This document shows, in pieces, positions 43,793-52,715 of a DNA stretch of 64,000 bases (its first letter is position 1; each line of letters starts with the position of its first letter). The translations under genes and the position numbers were made by a program. Below the pieces are notes generated by a model. It did not search any database. It saw nothing but the letters and a program-made list of their open reading frames with translations, and had not been told where the DNA came from. The DNA is from Actinomycetes bacterium (lineage in GTDB: Bacteria > Actinomycetota > Actinomycetes > Streptosporangiales > Streptosporangiaceae): the NCBI GenBank assembly GCA_021793235.1, contig JAJYTD010000004.1:1-64000 (forward strand), given 5' to 3'.

Positions 43793-45013
43793 TCAGTCGT
43801 CGGACGGGCTCTCCTCCGGCGACGGGCTCTCCGATGCGCCGCCGTCCTTGCCGCCCTCCAGGGTCGCTTCGCGCTGGTCCTTGACAGCGGCGATCAACTC
43901 GTCCTTGCCCTTGCCGCTCATCCCGCGGGTGGACAGCAGCGCGTCACCGGTGATCTCGTACTCCCGTGGCGCGGAGCTGGGAGCGAGGTTGTAGTTCACG
44001 CTGCAGGTGAGCTCCGCGGTCTTCCCGGCCTTGAGCGACGCGGTGTCATCGCACTTCTTCTCGCCCAGTTCCTCGTTGTTCAGCGTGGCGTCCATGCGGA
44101 CCAGGACGGTGCCCTCACCGCCATCGGACTCGTCCTTGGCCTTGCCGGTGACCGTGCACTTGCCGCCGGTCTGGCAGTTCAGGTCCAGTTTGCCGTCCCA
44201 GTTGACCGGGAGCCGGGCGTCACGCGAGCCCTTAAGGCCCTCCTCCGCGATGGCGAGGATGTCGTCGTAGACGGTCTCGATATCCGCGGTCTCGACCGCA
44301 GAGAAGTTCAGCCGCGTTCGCGGGCCGCTGTCGGAATCGGCCGCCGCGAGCTGCTCGATCTCTATGCGCAGCAGCTCACCGCTCTCCTCGCCGATCCACG
44401 CCCGGTTCTTCTCCCCGCCCTCGAGGTCGATCCGGTAGGCGGATGTCCCGTCGAGGTTCTCCAGCGACGCCGTGCCCGACTCGGGTGCGAATCCGCCGAG
44501 GATCTCCGAGAGCTTCGCCGGAGCGAGCACCGCTCCGGGGTCGATGCCCAGCTGATCCTTTGAGACGCGCACCCAGGTGCCGTCGTACTGGTCGGTGTCG
44601 GGGTTGACCACGCTCTGGTCGAGCCAGTACTCGGCGGGGGCGTTGACGAAGAGCTTCCCGTCGGCCTGCATGACCTCTGCGTCGTTCTCGCTCTCCTGAA
44701 TCGAGCCGTAGACGGCACCGGAGTCGGTCACTGTGAGCGAGGTTTCGTTGACGGTGCCCTCCGCGTTCGCCGCGATCTGGCCCTGCACGGCGACCGCGGG
44801 AGAAGAGCCGAGCGCCTCAAGCGCGGACTCCAGCAGCGGGGCCGCCTCAACAGGGGTCGGGGACGGAGAGGGCTCGTCTCCCCCGCCTCCCGGGCGCCAG
44901 CTGCTCAAGTCGATCGAGCAGCCGGCCGCGCCAAGCGCGAGCACGGCCGTCACCGCGGCGAACCTGACCGGTCCGCCCGACCGGCGCCTGCTGGGATGAA
45001 CCGGCGACATCAT
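43793..45013 (-). CDS. LppX/LolA-like lipoprotein (406 aa)
   Basis: A basic N-terminus, a hydrophobic stretch and the lipobox LGAAGC (Cys32) mark an exported lipoprotein. After a proline/serine linker, residues about 60-260 resemble the LppX_LprAFG/LolA fold (LLESALEALGSSPAVAVQGQIA, VMQADGKLFVNAPAEYWLD, TSAYRIDLEGGE). That fold carries lipids in mycobacteria. The C-terminal 140 residues form another domain with cysteine pairs. The double ATG at 45013/45010 has AGGAGG before it. The lipid-carrier role is inferred from the fold pattern only. Confidence 0.6.
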   Translation of the reverse strand: MMSPVHPSRRRSGGPVRFAAVTAVLALGAAGCSIDLSSWRPGGGGDEPSPSPTPVEAAPLLESALEALGSSPAVAVQGQIAANAEGTVNETSLTVTDSGAVYGSIQESENDAEVMQADGKLFVNAPAEYWLDQSVVNPDTDQYDGTWVRVSKDQLGIDPGAVLAPAKLSEILGGFAPESGTASLENLDGTSAYRIDLEGGEKNRAWIGEESGELLRIEIEQLAAADSDSGPRTRLNFSAVETADIETVYDDILAIAEEGLKGSRDARLPVNWDGKLDLNCQTGGKCTVTGKAKDESDGGEGTVLVRMDATLNNEELGEKKCDDTASLKAGKTAELTCSVNYNLAPSSAPREYEITGDALLSTRGMSGKGKDELIAAVKDQREATLEGGKDGGASESPSPEESPSDD

Positions 45014-45456
45014 GCCTCCTGGCCCCTTGTCGAGGGGTGTGGGACTGAACGAGCTGAGCTGTGAGTCGGGGGCGGGCGCGAGGAAGTCCGTGTGGTTCCA
45101 CACGTCCGAAAGAGGTCTCCGCCGCCCTGGTTCGGGGCCCCTGATACGAGCGGCGCGAATCCTCCATTGTCGCCTCAGGGTATCCAACACGCCCATCGGT
45201 CCCGGCAACTCGTTCGCCGCGAAACCGCCATAAAAAAGAAGCCTGCCCGAGGAACGGCCCCGGCCAGGAGATCATCACCGTGGTAGATCCGCTGATCGGA
45301 GAGGCAAGGGAATACGCGCAGTAAATTCAGACAGAACGGGACACGACGGCCTACTGGGTCCCGCGATGGGCACGGCCGTCGGCAACGACGGTGGGAAGAT
45401 CATGGAGATCGCCGTCGAAAAGAGGGTGTGGCGGCTCACCGGCGAGGGGGCGGGGC

Positions 45457-46140
45457 GTGCAGCGCTGCAATGTGTGCGGGACCGTCGACCTCGGGGAGAT
45501 GCGGGCCGAGCGTACCGGCGAGAGCATCCAGGTGTGCGGGGAGTGCGGTTCCCTGTGGCGGGACGGCGACGACCTCGCCGGGCCGCCGTGGTCCGACAGC
45601 GACTCCTACACCCCGCCCAAGGGCGGGGCCCGCTGGGCGGAGTTCCGGATCGTCGACGAACCGCCCGGGTCGCCGTACCTGGCGGCGCTCGACGCGTTCA
45701 CGTCGCTGACCGCCGAAGGACGCATGGGCGCCATCGCCGTCGGTGTTCACGCGGGCGATGCCGTGGCGCTCATCGGCCCGCGGGGCGGGGACGCGCGGCC
45801 GCTGAGCGAGGACCGATGGGTGCCGGAGAAAGGCCCGCTCCGTATCCACGTGCGCGGCGGGATGGTCGCCGAGATCGTCATCGAGCCGCCCGGCGGCCCC
45901 CTGCCCATACCCGGCATCATGGCGCCGGGCCCCGACCTCTCGATCGTGTCGCCGGATGAGGCGACCGCCGCCCTCCGCGAGACAGGAGGGTTCGTTGAGC
46001 GCCGCGACGGCGGCATGGCTTTCGACACCGGCCGCTTCAGCGGTGCACTGGACTTCCGCGGATACCGGCTCACGCGGCTGCGGGTCCGCCCCGCGAACTA
46101 CCCGCACACTGTGCGGGCGGAGGAAGGCCCCGGGGCCTGA
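45457..46140 (+). CDS. Zinc-ribbon protein of unknown function (227 aa)
   Basis: The protein opens with a zinc ribbon, CNVCGTVD...CGECGSLWRDGDDL, followed by a globular domain of about 180 residues (RWAEFRIVDEPPGSPYLAALDAF, GAIAVGVHAGDAVALIGPRGG) that I do not recognise. GTG 45457 is chosen because it puts the ribbon at the very start and has GAGGGGGCGGGG before it; the residues before that look non-coding. Neighbours give no clue: it lies divergent from the LppX-like lipoprotein gene. Confidence 0.5.
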   Translation: MQRCNVCGTVDLGEMRAERTGESIQVCGECGSLWRDGDDLAGPPWSDSDSYTPPKGGARWAEFRIVDEPPGSPYLAALDAFTSLTAEGRMGAIAVGVHAGDAVALIGPRGGDARPLSEDRWVPEKGPLRIHVRGGMVAEIVIEPPGGPLPIPGIMAPGPDLSIVSPDEATAALRETGGFVERRDGGMAFDTGRFSGALDFRGYRLTRLRVRPANYPHTVRAEEGPGA

Positions 46141-46670
46141 ACCCGCCGCCGGAAGGCGCGAAGGCTCCGGCGAGAAGCGCCGGTCACAGGCGAGGGATGA
46201 CTGGTAGCGGCTGACCAGGCCGATGACCGCGCCGATGAGGAAGGCCACGGCGAGGGAGTAGACCATTACTCCGAGCACCGCGGCGAGCTGGACCGGCGGC
46301 AGCGCCATCGAACCGCCGTAAAAGAATCCGGCCGGTGCCCGGAAAAGGCGGGGGCACATGGGTACCGCATCCCCGAAAAACGCGGCCCCGGACCGGAGAG
46401 CACTTCTCATGCGATCGCCGACCGTATTCGGAAGTGTTTTGATAGAACAAATAGCTACGCCACTGCAACCCAAAGTGAGCGGTGGGACCTTTGGCGTATG
46501 CCCAAGAGCGACCCAGTACATCCGGCCGCCGGGATCCTAAAAAACCAAACCCTGGAAATAAGCCCGGACCCTGTTACCATCACCGGCACGGAATCCCAGA
46601 GCTGCCGCAGCCGGCCGTTCATCCCCCTGAACAGATAAATGCGTAGCAGAGAATCGGAAGGGAGTCGCAC
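46141..46670. other. Gene-poor stretch with a short membrane-type frame
   Basis: On the minus strand, ATG 46308 begins a frame with one convincing membrane helix (VMVYSLAVAFLIGAVIGLVSRY). The frame has no stop before it runs antisense into the zinc-ribbon gene, so it may be a broken gene. From about 46430 the DNA becomes A+T-richer, which continues into the gene at 46671. TTTTGATAGAACAAATAGC (about 46437) resembles promoter DNA. Confidence 0.35.
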
Positions 46671-47645
46671 ATGGCGAATGAAGAGCGTCGCGACCCGAGA
46701 AAGCCGAGGCCCCCGCTGAAGCCGAGGTCCCGCGGAGAAATCTTCAGAGCAAGAGTTTCCGAAGCCGCAAGGAAGTCCGCGAAACCGGCGGCCACAGGAC
46801 TCAGCGCCGCCGCCATCGCGGGCACCCTCGGCGTCGCCGGCGGCATCGGCGCCGAATACGCCACCTCCGCTCTCCAGGAGAACCGCAGACAAGCAGCCGC
46901 ACGAGAAGTAATAGGAAATCATGCACAAAAGCAGCGTGATAGCGTCTACGATTTCGGAAAGGACGTGGAGAAGCTCACCTACCACCTCGGGGGACATCCG
47001 AACACGCCCCCCTTTATCGCAATGTCCACACAAGTTCTTTCCCGACTCCGCGGTGACGTGGAGGTGTCACGTGCATCCGTGGACACCGAGGCTGTGCGAA
47101 CAAACGAAGAGGCTCTCACTACCGCGAGCCAAAATCTCGCGTCACTTGAAATCGCAGCATCTCAGCACGGAGCCGACCTCTACCCAGAAGGGTTGGTCGC
47201 ACTACCGGAGACCCAGAGAGGGGACTCCTCCGGCATCGACCACTTACTGAGCAAAGAGGAGATCGACGCCGCAAGAAGCGTAGACAGAGTCTGGGGTTTT
47301 CTAAATGAAGAGGCCTCCAGGGTGGAAAATATAATCAACGAAGATAGTGTTCCCTGGAACTCGATAAACGGAGACACAGAAGCCCCGGGAAGAAATTTCA
47401 ACGCACCCTACATTCCCGAAGGAAATAGGACCCCCGACGTCTTCTCGGACATAAGAACGGCCATCGAAAAAGAGGAACAACGCTCCGCGCGGGGTTCGGA
47501 CAGTGCCCTGGGCCTGGGCACCGCGGTGAATGACGCCGCACGTAAGCAGAGCCGCACTGCACAGGGCCGCACCGCTCCGTCGAGCGCGAACCGCCCCGCG
47601 AATCCACGTCGCCAAACCCCTCACCGCCCCAAGGGCCGCTCCTGA
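46671..47645 (+). CDS. A+T-richer orphan protein of unknown function (324 aa)
   Basis: A very basic N-terminus (about 45 residues, with RKPRPPLKPRSRGEIFRARV) leads to one small-residue hydrophobic segment (GLSAAAIAGTLGVAGGIGAEYA). A long acidic, helix-forming middle and a basic, serine/arginine-rich C-terminus follow. I do not recognise a family. The middle of the gene (about 46900-47450) is close to half G+C with A/T-ending codons, unlike all neighbours, which suggests recent acquisition. GGAAGGGAG precedes the ATG. A strong hairpin follows the stop. It could be a phage- or plasmid-derived structural or membrane-associated protein, but that is only a guess. Confidence 0.55.
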   Translation: MANEERRDPRKPRPPLKPRSRGEIFRARVSEAARKSAKPAATGLSAAAIAGTLGVAGGIGAEYATSALQENRRQAAAREVIGNHAQKQRDSVYDFGKDVEKLTYHLGGHPNTPPFIAMSTQVLSRLRGDVEVSRASVDTEAVRTNEEALTTASQNLASLEIAASQHGADLYPEGLVALPETQRGDSSGIDHLLSKEEIDAARSVDRVWGFLNEEASRVENIINEDSVPWNSINGDTEAPGRNFNAPYIPEGNRTPDVFSDIRTAIEKEEQRSARGSDSALGLGTAVNDAARKQSRTAQGRTAPSSANRPANPRRQTPHRPKGRS

Positions 47646-47660
47646 CCCCCTCAGATCGTG

Positions 47661-47699
47661 CGCCCACCTGCCCTGGGCACACGCTGGGGCAGGTGGGCG
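47661..47699 (+). terminator. Hairpin after the orphan gene
   Basis: CGCCCACCTGCCC (47661-47673) and GGGCAGGTGGGCG (47687-47699) pair perfectly with a 13-base loop, 15 bases after the stop codon at 47645. A second small palindrome, ATGCCGCT-ACGC-AGCGGCAT, follows at 47713-47732. Confidence 0.6.
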
Positions 47700-48206
47700 G
47701 CGAATACCGCGGATGCCGCTACGCAGCGGCATGGTCGGCGCGGAGAGTGCCTGTCCCGTCCCGCCCCCTGTTCTCCAGTCGCGCACCCTCGAGTAGAAGA
47801 CGCCCCTGAAGCCGCTCCAGCTTGTTAAGAAGCCGCTAAGCCCCGTCTCCGGCAGCGCGGTGCGGGGCATAGTGGAGGTGGATGGCAAGCTTCGCACACT
47901 GAGCGGTGAATGATGCTGAAGGCCGAGGAGAGCCCCCGAGACCCGCCGGGGCCGCCGGAGTGAGGCGCGCGGCACAGGCCGCCGCCCTCGCGCTTTCCCA
48001 CGGAGCCGCACATCCGGCCGTCCGCCCTACCCGACCCCCCGGGCCATAGACCGGACCCCGCGCAGAGCTTCGCATCGCGGCACCGCTCGGCCCCGCCCCT
48101 CCACCGCGCGATCGGCGCCAAAGGGGCGCGGCACTTCTTCATCTGATCGACCGTGGCCCCCGGCCCTGGCGTTCGGGCCTGCGGGTGCGCAGAGACGAGG
48201 CGAACC
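47700..48206. other. Gene-free stretch before the ABC transporter
   Basis: I see no protein-coding gene here. It holds the small palindrome at 47713-47732 and a TGGAGGTGGATGG at about 47873 that starts only a six-codon frame. The last 100 bases probably hold the ABC transporter promoter, but no clear element is visible. Confidence 0.4.
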
Positions 48207-49145
48207 ATGACTGTTCCATCCCCGCCGGTCATCACCGCCCATGGGCTGACCAAAAGCTACGGCCGCCACCGGGCGCTATCCGGCGTCGATCTGGACGTGC
48301 GGCCGGGCGAGGTCTTCGGCTTTCTCGGTCCGAATGGGGCCGGTAAGACCACGACGATCCGCATCCTGCTGGACCTGATCCGACGTGACAGCGGCGACGT
48401 GGCCGTCCTCGACCGCGACCCCCGGAGTGAAGGCGTGGACATCCGCCGCCACATCGGCTATCTGCCCGGCGAACTCACCATGAGCAGTCGGCGGCCCGCC
48501 CGGGAACTGCTCACCTACCTGGGCAACCTGCGCGGCGGCGTGCGGCCCGACCGCATCGCCGAGCTGGCCGAACGCCTGGGCCTCGACCTGGCGCGGCCCG
48601 TCCGCGGCCTGTCCAAGGGCAACAAGCAGAAGGTCGGCCTGGTCCAGGCTTTCATGCACGATCCGCGGCTGCTGATCCTGGATGAACCCACCAGCGGTCT
48701 GGATCCGCTGCTGCAACAGGAGTTTTTGGCCATGGTGCGCGAGGTCCGCGGCCAGGGCCGCACCGTGTTCATGTCCTCGCACGTCCTCAGCGAGGTGCAG
48801 GATGTGGCCGACCGGGCCGCGGTCATCCGGAGCGGGCGCATCGTGGCCCTGGAGGACATGGACGCGCTGCGCGCACGCGCGGTCCGCCGCGTGACGCTCG
48901 GCTTCGCCGCGCCGGTCGACGCCGCGGAATTCGCGCGACTAGAGAACGTGCGCGATGCCGCCGTCGACGGGACCTCGCTCACCTGCACCGTGGAGGGCAG
49001 CCCCGACGCGCTGATCAAGGCGGCCGCGCGGCACACGGTGCTGAGCCTCAGCAGCGAGGAACCCGACCTGGAAGGGCTGTTCTTCACCTACTACGGCGCC
49101 AATGGTTCCGGCGTGGACGAGGAGGGACGCCATGCTGCTGGGTAG
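48207..49145 (+). CDS. ABC transporter ATP-binding protein, drug-exporter type (312 aa)
   Basis: The nucleotide-binding domain is complete: Walker A GPNGAGKTTT (about residue 46), Q-loop region HIGYLPGELTMSSRRP, the signature in RGLSKGNKQKVGLVQAF, Walker B LLILDEPTSGLDP and H-loop MSSHVLSE. The extra C-terminal domain (about 215-312) is that of DrrA/CcmA-type exporters of drugs, lipids or antibiotics. The permease gene starts 14 bases before its stop, so the two form an operon. The substrate is unknown. Confidence 0.92.
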   Translation: MTVPSPPVITAHGLTKSYGRHRALSGVDLDVRPGEVFGFLGPNGAGKTTTIRILLDLIRRDSGDVAVLDRDPRSEGVDIRRHIGYLPGELTMSSRRPARELLTYLGNLRGGVRPDRIAELAERLGLDLARPVRGLSKGNKQKVGLVQAFMHDPRLLILDEPTSGLDPLLQQEFLAMVREVRGQGRTVFMSSHVLSEVQDVADRAAVIRSGRIVALEDMDALRARAVRRVTLGFAAPVDAAEFARLENVRDAAVDGTSLTCTVEGSPDALIKAAARHTVLSLSSEEPDLEGLFFTYYGANGSGVDEEGRHAAG

Positions 49146-49929
49146 TGTCTTCGGCAAGTTCCTGCGCGACCACCTGCGCGCCCTGGTCGGCTGGATGATC
49201 GCCGTCACGGCGGTGACCGCGCTCTATAGCGGGTTCTGGCCGTCGATACGCGATACGGGCGACCTGATGGACGCCTACATCGACGCCATGCCCCAACTGA
49301 CCGACGCCCTGGGGTGGACCGATCTGGCCAGCCCGGAAGGCTACCTCAACGCCACCGTTTTCGGGCTGCTCACCCCCATCCTCATGACGGTCGCCGCGAT
49401 CTCGCTGGGGGCCCGCGCCATCGCCGGTGATGAGGAGGACGGCGGCCTGGAACTGGTCCTGGCCCACCCGGTGAGCCGTACCCGGGTCGTGCTGCAGCGG
49501 TTCGCCGCGCTGGCCGTGTTCGTCGCCCTGCTGGGGGCGGCGTTGTTCGCCGTGCTCCTGCTGCTTGGTCCGATCCTGGAGCTGGGGGTGGCCGTGGAAC
49601 GGCTGGCGGCGGCGTCCGCGGCCGTCACCCTCATCGCCTTCGCCTACGGGACGGCGGCGCTTACCGTCGGCGCGGTCACCGGTCGGCGCAGCTTCGCCAT
49701 CGCGGCCGCGGCGCTGCTCGCGGTGGTCGGCTACCTCGGCAACTCCTTCGCCCTGCAGGTGGAGGAGTTGGAGTGGCTGCGGTTCCTGTCCGCGTTCTAC
49801 TACGGCTTGGACCCCGATCCGCTGACCAACGGGGTGGATGCCGGATACACGCTGGTGCTCGTCGCGGTCGCGGCGGTGCTGCCGGTGATCGCGGTCGCCG
49901 TGTTCCAGCGCCGCGACATCATGGTGTAA
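49132..49929 (+). CDS. ABC-2 type permease (265 aa)
   Basis: Six hydrophobic segments are visible, starting with LVGWMIAVTAVTALYSGFW and ending with TLVLVAVAAVLPVIAVAVF. Between segments two and three is AIAGDEEDGGLELVLAHPVSRTRVVLQRF, typical of ABC-2 permeases of the bacitracin/efflux type. ATG 49132 has GAGGAGGGACGCC before it inside the end of the ATPase gene, so translation is coupled. A perfect hairpin follows the stop. Confidence 0.9.
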   Translation: MLLGSVFGKFLRDHLRALVGWMIAVTAVTALYSGFWPSIRDTGDLMDAYIDAMPQLTDALGWTDLASPEGYLNATVFGLLTPILMTVAAISLGARAIAGDEEDGGLELVLAHPVSRTRVVLQRFAALAVFVALLGAALFAVLLLLGPILELGVAVERLAAASAAVTLIAFAYGTAALTVGAVTGRRSFAIAAAALLAVVGYLGNSFALQVEELEWLRFLSAFYYGLDPDPLTNGVDAGYTLVLVAVAAVLPVIAVAVFQRRDIMV

Positions 49930-49937
49930 AGACATAG

Positions 49938-49981
49938 CCGGGGCCGGTGCCCCCGCTGGTATCGGGTGGCACCGGCCCCGG
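49938..49981 (+). terminator. Hairpin between ABC permease and ftsY
   Basis: CCGGGGCCGGTGCC (49938-49951) and GGCACCGGCCCCGG (49968-49981) pair perfectly around a 16-base loop. It lies between two convergent genes and can end transcription from both sides. Confidence 0.75.
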
Positions 49982-50004
49982 TTCCGTGGCCGCTGCGGCC
50001 TGTA

Positions 50005-51165
50005 TCAGGCCTCGCTGAGAATGGTGTCCACGAACGTCTCGGCGTCGAAGGGGGCCAGGTCGTCAGGGCCCTCACCGAGACCGATGAGTTTGACCGGTAC
50101 CCCGAGTTCTCGCTGCACCTGGATGATGATGCCGCCTTTGGCGGTGCCGTCGAGCTTGGTCAGCACGATGCCGGTGACATTGACGACCTCGGCGAACACG
50201 CGGGCCTGGCGCAGCCCGTTCTGCCCCGTGGTGGCGTCCAGGACCAGCAGCACCTCGTCGACCTGAGACTTCTTCTCGATGACGCGCTTGACCTTGCCCA
50301 GCTCGTCCATCAGCCCGGTCTTGGTGTGCAGCCGGCCCGCGGTATCGACGATGACGGTGTCGGAGCCGTCGTCCATGCCGCGCGACACGGCATCGAACGC
50401 GACGCTGGCGGGGTCGGCACCCTCGTCCTTGCGGACCACGGGGGCGCCCACCCGGCCACCCCAGGTCTCCAGCTGGTCGGCTGCCGCCGCGCGGAAGGTG
50501 TCGGCGGCGCCCAGCACCACGCTGTGCCCGTCCCCGATGATCACTCGGGCGAGTTTCCCGCAGGTGGTGGTCTTACCGGTACCGTTCACCCCGACGACCA
50601 TGATCACAGCCGGGCGGTCGCCGTGCGGCTCGGTGCGCACACCGCGTTCCATCTCCGGGCCGATCTGGGCCAGCAGCTCCTCCCGCAGCAGCCCCCGGAC
50701 CTCTTCGGGGGTGCGGCTGCCCAGCACCTTGACCTTGGTGCGCAGGCTTTCGACGATCTGGGTGGCCGACGTGACACCGACATCGGCGGTGATGAGGGTG
50801 TCCTCGATCTCCTCCCAGGTGTCGTCGTCAAGCCGGTCGGCGGAGAGCAGCGCGAGCAGGCCCTGCCCGAAGACGTTCTGCGAACGCGACAGCCGGGCGC
50901 GCAACCGGACCAGCCGCCCGGCCGACGGCGGCGGTACCTCGATCTCCGGCGCGGGGGGCGGTGCCTGGGCGGGTAGTGCTTCGGCGACGGAGGCCCCCGC
51001 GCGTTCCTCCGCCTCCTTCTCCTCCGGCTCGGCGACGGCCGTACCGCCGCGCGCGGTGTCCTGCTTCTTTGAGGTGTCGGGCCGCCGCGGCCGGATCAGG
51101 AAGACGCCGCCGAACACCAGGAGTGCGACGACGAAGATGACAACGGCGAAGATCGTATAGTCCAT
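50005..51165 (-). CDS. ftsY: Signal recognition particle receptor FtsY (386 aa)
   Basis: FtsY receives the SRP at the membrane. An N-terminal membrane segment (IFAVVIFVVALLVFGGVFLI) is followed by an acidic linker with AEPEEKEAEE. The NG domain has GVNGTGKTTTCGKLA (about residue 188), DTAGRLHTKTGLMDEL, TKLDGTAKGGI and the closing GLGEGPDDLAPFDAETFVD. ATG 51165 is the start. Element copy B lies upstream. Confidence 0.97.
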   Translation of the reverse strand: MDYTIFAVVIFVVALLVFGGVFLIRPRRPDTSKKQDTARGGTAVAEPEEKEAEERAGASVAEALPAQAPPPAPEIEVPPPSAGRLVRLRARLSRSQNVFGQGLLALLSADRLDDDTWEEIEDTLITADVGVTSATQIVESLRTKVKVLGSRTPEEVRGLLREELLAQIGPEMERGVRTEPHGDRPAVIMVVGVNGTGKTTTCGKLARVIIGDGHSVVLGAADTFRAAAADQLETWGGRVGAPVVRKDEGADPASVAFDAVSRGMDDGSDTVIVDTAGRLHTKTGLMDELGKVKRVIEKKSQVDEVLLVLDATTGQNGLRQARVFAEVVNVTGIVLTKLDGTAKGGIIIQVQRELGVPVKLIGLGEGPDDLAPFDAETFVDTILSEA

Positions 51166-51679
51166 CAGTCTCCTAGCGAATGACCGTCGGCCGCTGCGCC
51201 GAGACGGATCGCTTCCTCATCATGGCTCTTCCCTCCCAGACGCACATTCCAGGTGAGGGATTCGCCGGGTCGATGAGCGCCGGACAGGGGTCGAGCCCTG
51301 CCCCGGCCGGGCACGCGGCTCCCCGCCGAAGCCGCGAAGGAACCGCAGTGTTCCAGTCTCCCAGATCAGGGAGAGAGTACTGCCGAGCCGCTCGCCCTAC
51401 AGGTTGCGGCAATGGGGCGAAGCGAGTGAAACGAGCAAAGCCAGCTTGCCGCTGGACAAACCGACCACCTGAAAATCCGAACGGCCGCCCCGGTTACGAA
51501 CAGAACCTGGACGACCTTCTGGTCGGACGCTCTCCGATGCGCTCGGCGGCAAGCTGGTCCCTGCTCGCTGCGCTCGCAGGGCCCCCATTGCCGCAACCTT
51601 CGCAAGGCCGGCCGACGCGTCTCTGCTTTCTGGGTCGCTCGCCTGCGGGGCGCTTTCCAGCGGGCAGGGGGGATAGCGC
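51166..51679. other. Gene-free stretch between ftsY and btuC with element copy B
   Basis: The stretch holds the ftsY upstream region (51166-51400), element copy B (51401-51599) and a degenerate copy of the 75-base unit (about 51625-51660). An ATP-binding gene for the BtuFC transporter would be expected on the minus strand after btuC, but none is present. Confidence 0.55.
51401..51599. repeat. Dispersed palindromic element, copy B (better preserved)
   Basis: The outer arms AGGTTGCGGCAATGGGG (51401-51417) and CCCCATTGCCGCAACCT (51583-51599) are perfect inverted repeats. Further nested pairs are CCAGCTTGCCGC/GCGGCAAGCTGG (51441-51452 with 51546-51557), CCGACCA/TGGTCGG (51461-51467 with 51520-51526) and GGTT/AACC near the centre. 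The whole element can therefore fold into one long imperfect hairpin. Copy A lies at 23783-23968. Both copies contain a minus-strand frame beginning MGALRAQR with many amino-acid differences, so I do not regard it as a gene. Confidence 0.85.
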
Positions 51680-52711
51680 TCACATGCTCTGGTTGCGGGT
51701 CGTCCGCAGGATGAAGACGAAGAACGGAGCTCCGAGGAATGCTGTTACGACGCCCAGCGGAAGCTCGGCCGGGGAGATGAGGGTGCGCGCCACGATGTCG
51801 ACCAGAACCAGAAACGCCCCGCCCGCCAGCAGCGACATCGGCAGGATCAGCCGGTAGCCGGTTCCGACCAGGCGCCGCACGATGTGCGGAACGACGATGC
51901 CGACGAACCCGATCAGGCCGCTCACCGACACGGCCGCGGCGGTGCCCAGCGACGCGGCCGAGATCACGATGAGCCGCACAACCGTCGCGTTCAGCCCCAG
52001 GCTGGTTGCCTTCTCGTCGCCGAGCGCGAGCAGATCCAGCAGGTATCCGCAGGCCAACAGCACCGCGACGCTCACCACCGCGTAGGGCAGGATCATCCGC
52101 ACGTCGCTCCACCCGCCGCGCCCCAGCCCGCCGAGCACCCAGGAGTAGATACGCCGCAGTTCATCGCTCTCGGTCATCTGCACGAGAGTCTGCACCGCAG
52201 ACAGGAACGACGACACCGCCACCCCGGCCAGGACCAGGGAGGCGGTCCCCCCGTGTCCGGCCGAGGCACCGAGCGCGTAGGCCGTGATGACACCGATGAG
52301 CGCCCCGGCAAAGGCCGCGACGGGTACCAGCGCCCGGGGGCCGTCGAACAGATCGTTACCGTAGGCGATGACCAGCGTCGCCCCGAGGCCCGCCCCGCCG
52401 GCCGCCCCCAACAGGTAGGGGTCGGCCAACGGGTTGCGGAATACGCCCTGGTAGGCGGCCCCGGCGATGGCCAGCAGGCCGCCCACCATCGCCCCCAGCA
52501 CCACGCGGGGCAGCCGCAGCTCTACCAGGACGGCGAGTTGGCGCTCGCTGAGCGGGGATTCCACGCCGAACGGCAGCCGGCTCGCCAGTTCACCGGCGAT
52601 GTCCACGGGGGTGATGGAGGCGGCTCCCGCGGCGGCGCCGGCGATCATCGCCACCGTGAGCGCTGCCAACCCGATCGGTGGCCACGCCCAGGCGAGCCGG
52701 GGAGATCGCAA
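51680..52711 (-). CDS. btuC: Cobalamin-type ABC transporter permease (343 aa)
   Basis: This is a FecCD/BtuC-family permease with about nine hydrophobic segments. RLPRVVLGAMVGGLLAIAGAAYQGVFRNPLADPYLLGAAGGAGLGA and GLIGFVGIVVPHIVRRLVGTGYRLILPMSLLAGGAFLVLVDI are family hallmarks. Substrate choice follows from the riboswitch and binding protein upstream. The start is TTG 52711, four bases after the btuF stop, with AGGAGAAG inside the btuF end as Shine-Dalgarno. The partner ATPase gene is missing downstream. Confidence 0.9.
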   Translation of the reverse strand: MRSPRLAWAWPPIGLAALTVAMIAGAAAGAASITPVDIAGELASRLPFGVESPLSERQLAVLVELRLPRVVLGAMVGGLLAIAGAAYQGVFRNPLADPYLLGAAGGAGLGATLVIAYGNDLFDGPRALVPVAAFAGALIGVITAYALGASAGHGGTASLVLAGVAVSSFLSAVQTLVQMTESDELRRIYSWVLGGLGRGGWSDVRMILPYAVVSVAVLLACGYLLDLLALGDEKATSLGLNATVVRLIVISAASLGTAAAVSVSGLIGFVGIVVPHIVRRLVGTGYRLILPMSLLAGGAFLVLVDIVARTLISPAELPLGVVTAFLGAPFFVFILRTTRNQSM

Positions 52712-52715
52712 CGGG

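Noticed and set aside
47836-48269. Minus-strand open frames before the ABC transporter
   Set aside because: They are arginine/alanine/glycine-rich without domains or good start signals, and are typical G+C-driven open frames.
51397-51588. Small gene (MGALRAQR...) inside the palindromic element
   Set aside because: Both copies carry the frame, but amino-acid changes are frequent and conservative bias is lacking. The frame is better explained by the repeat's own structure.
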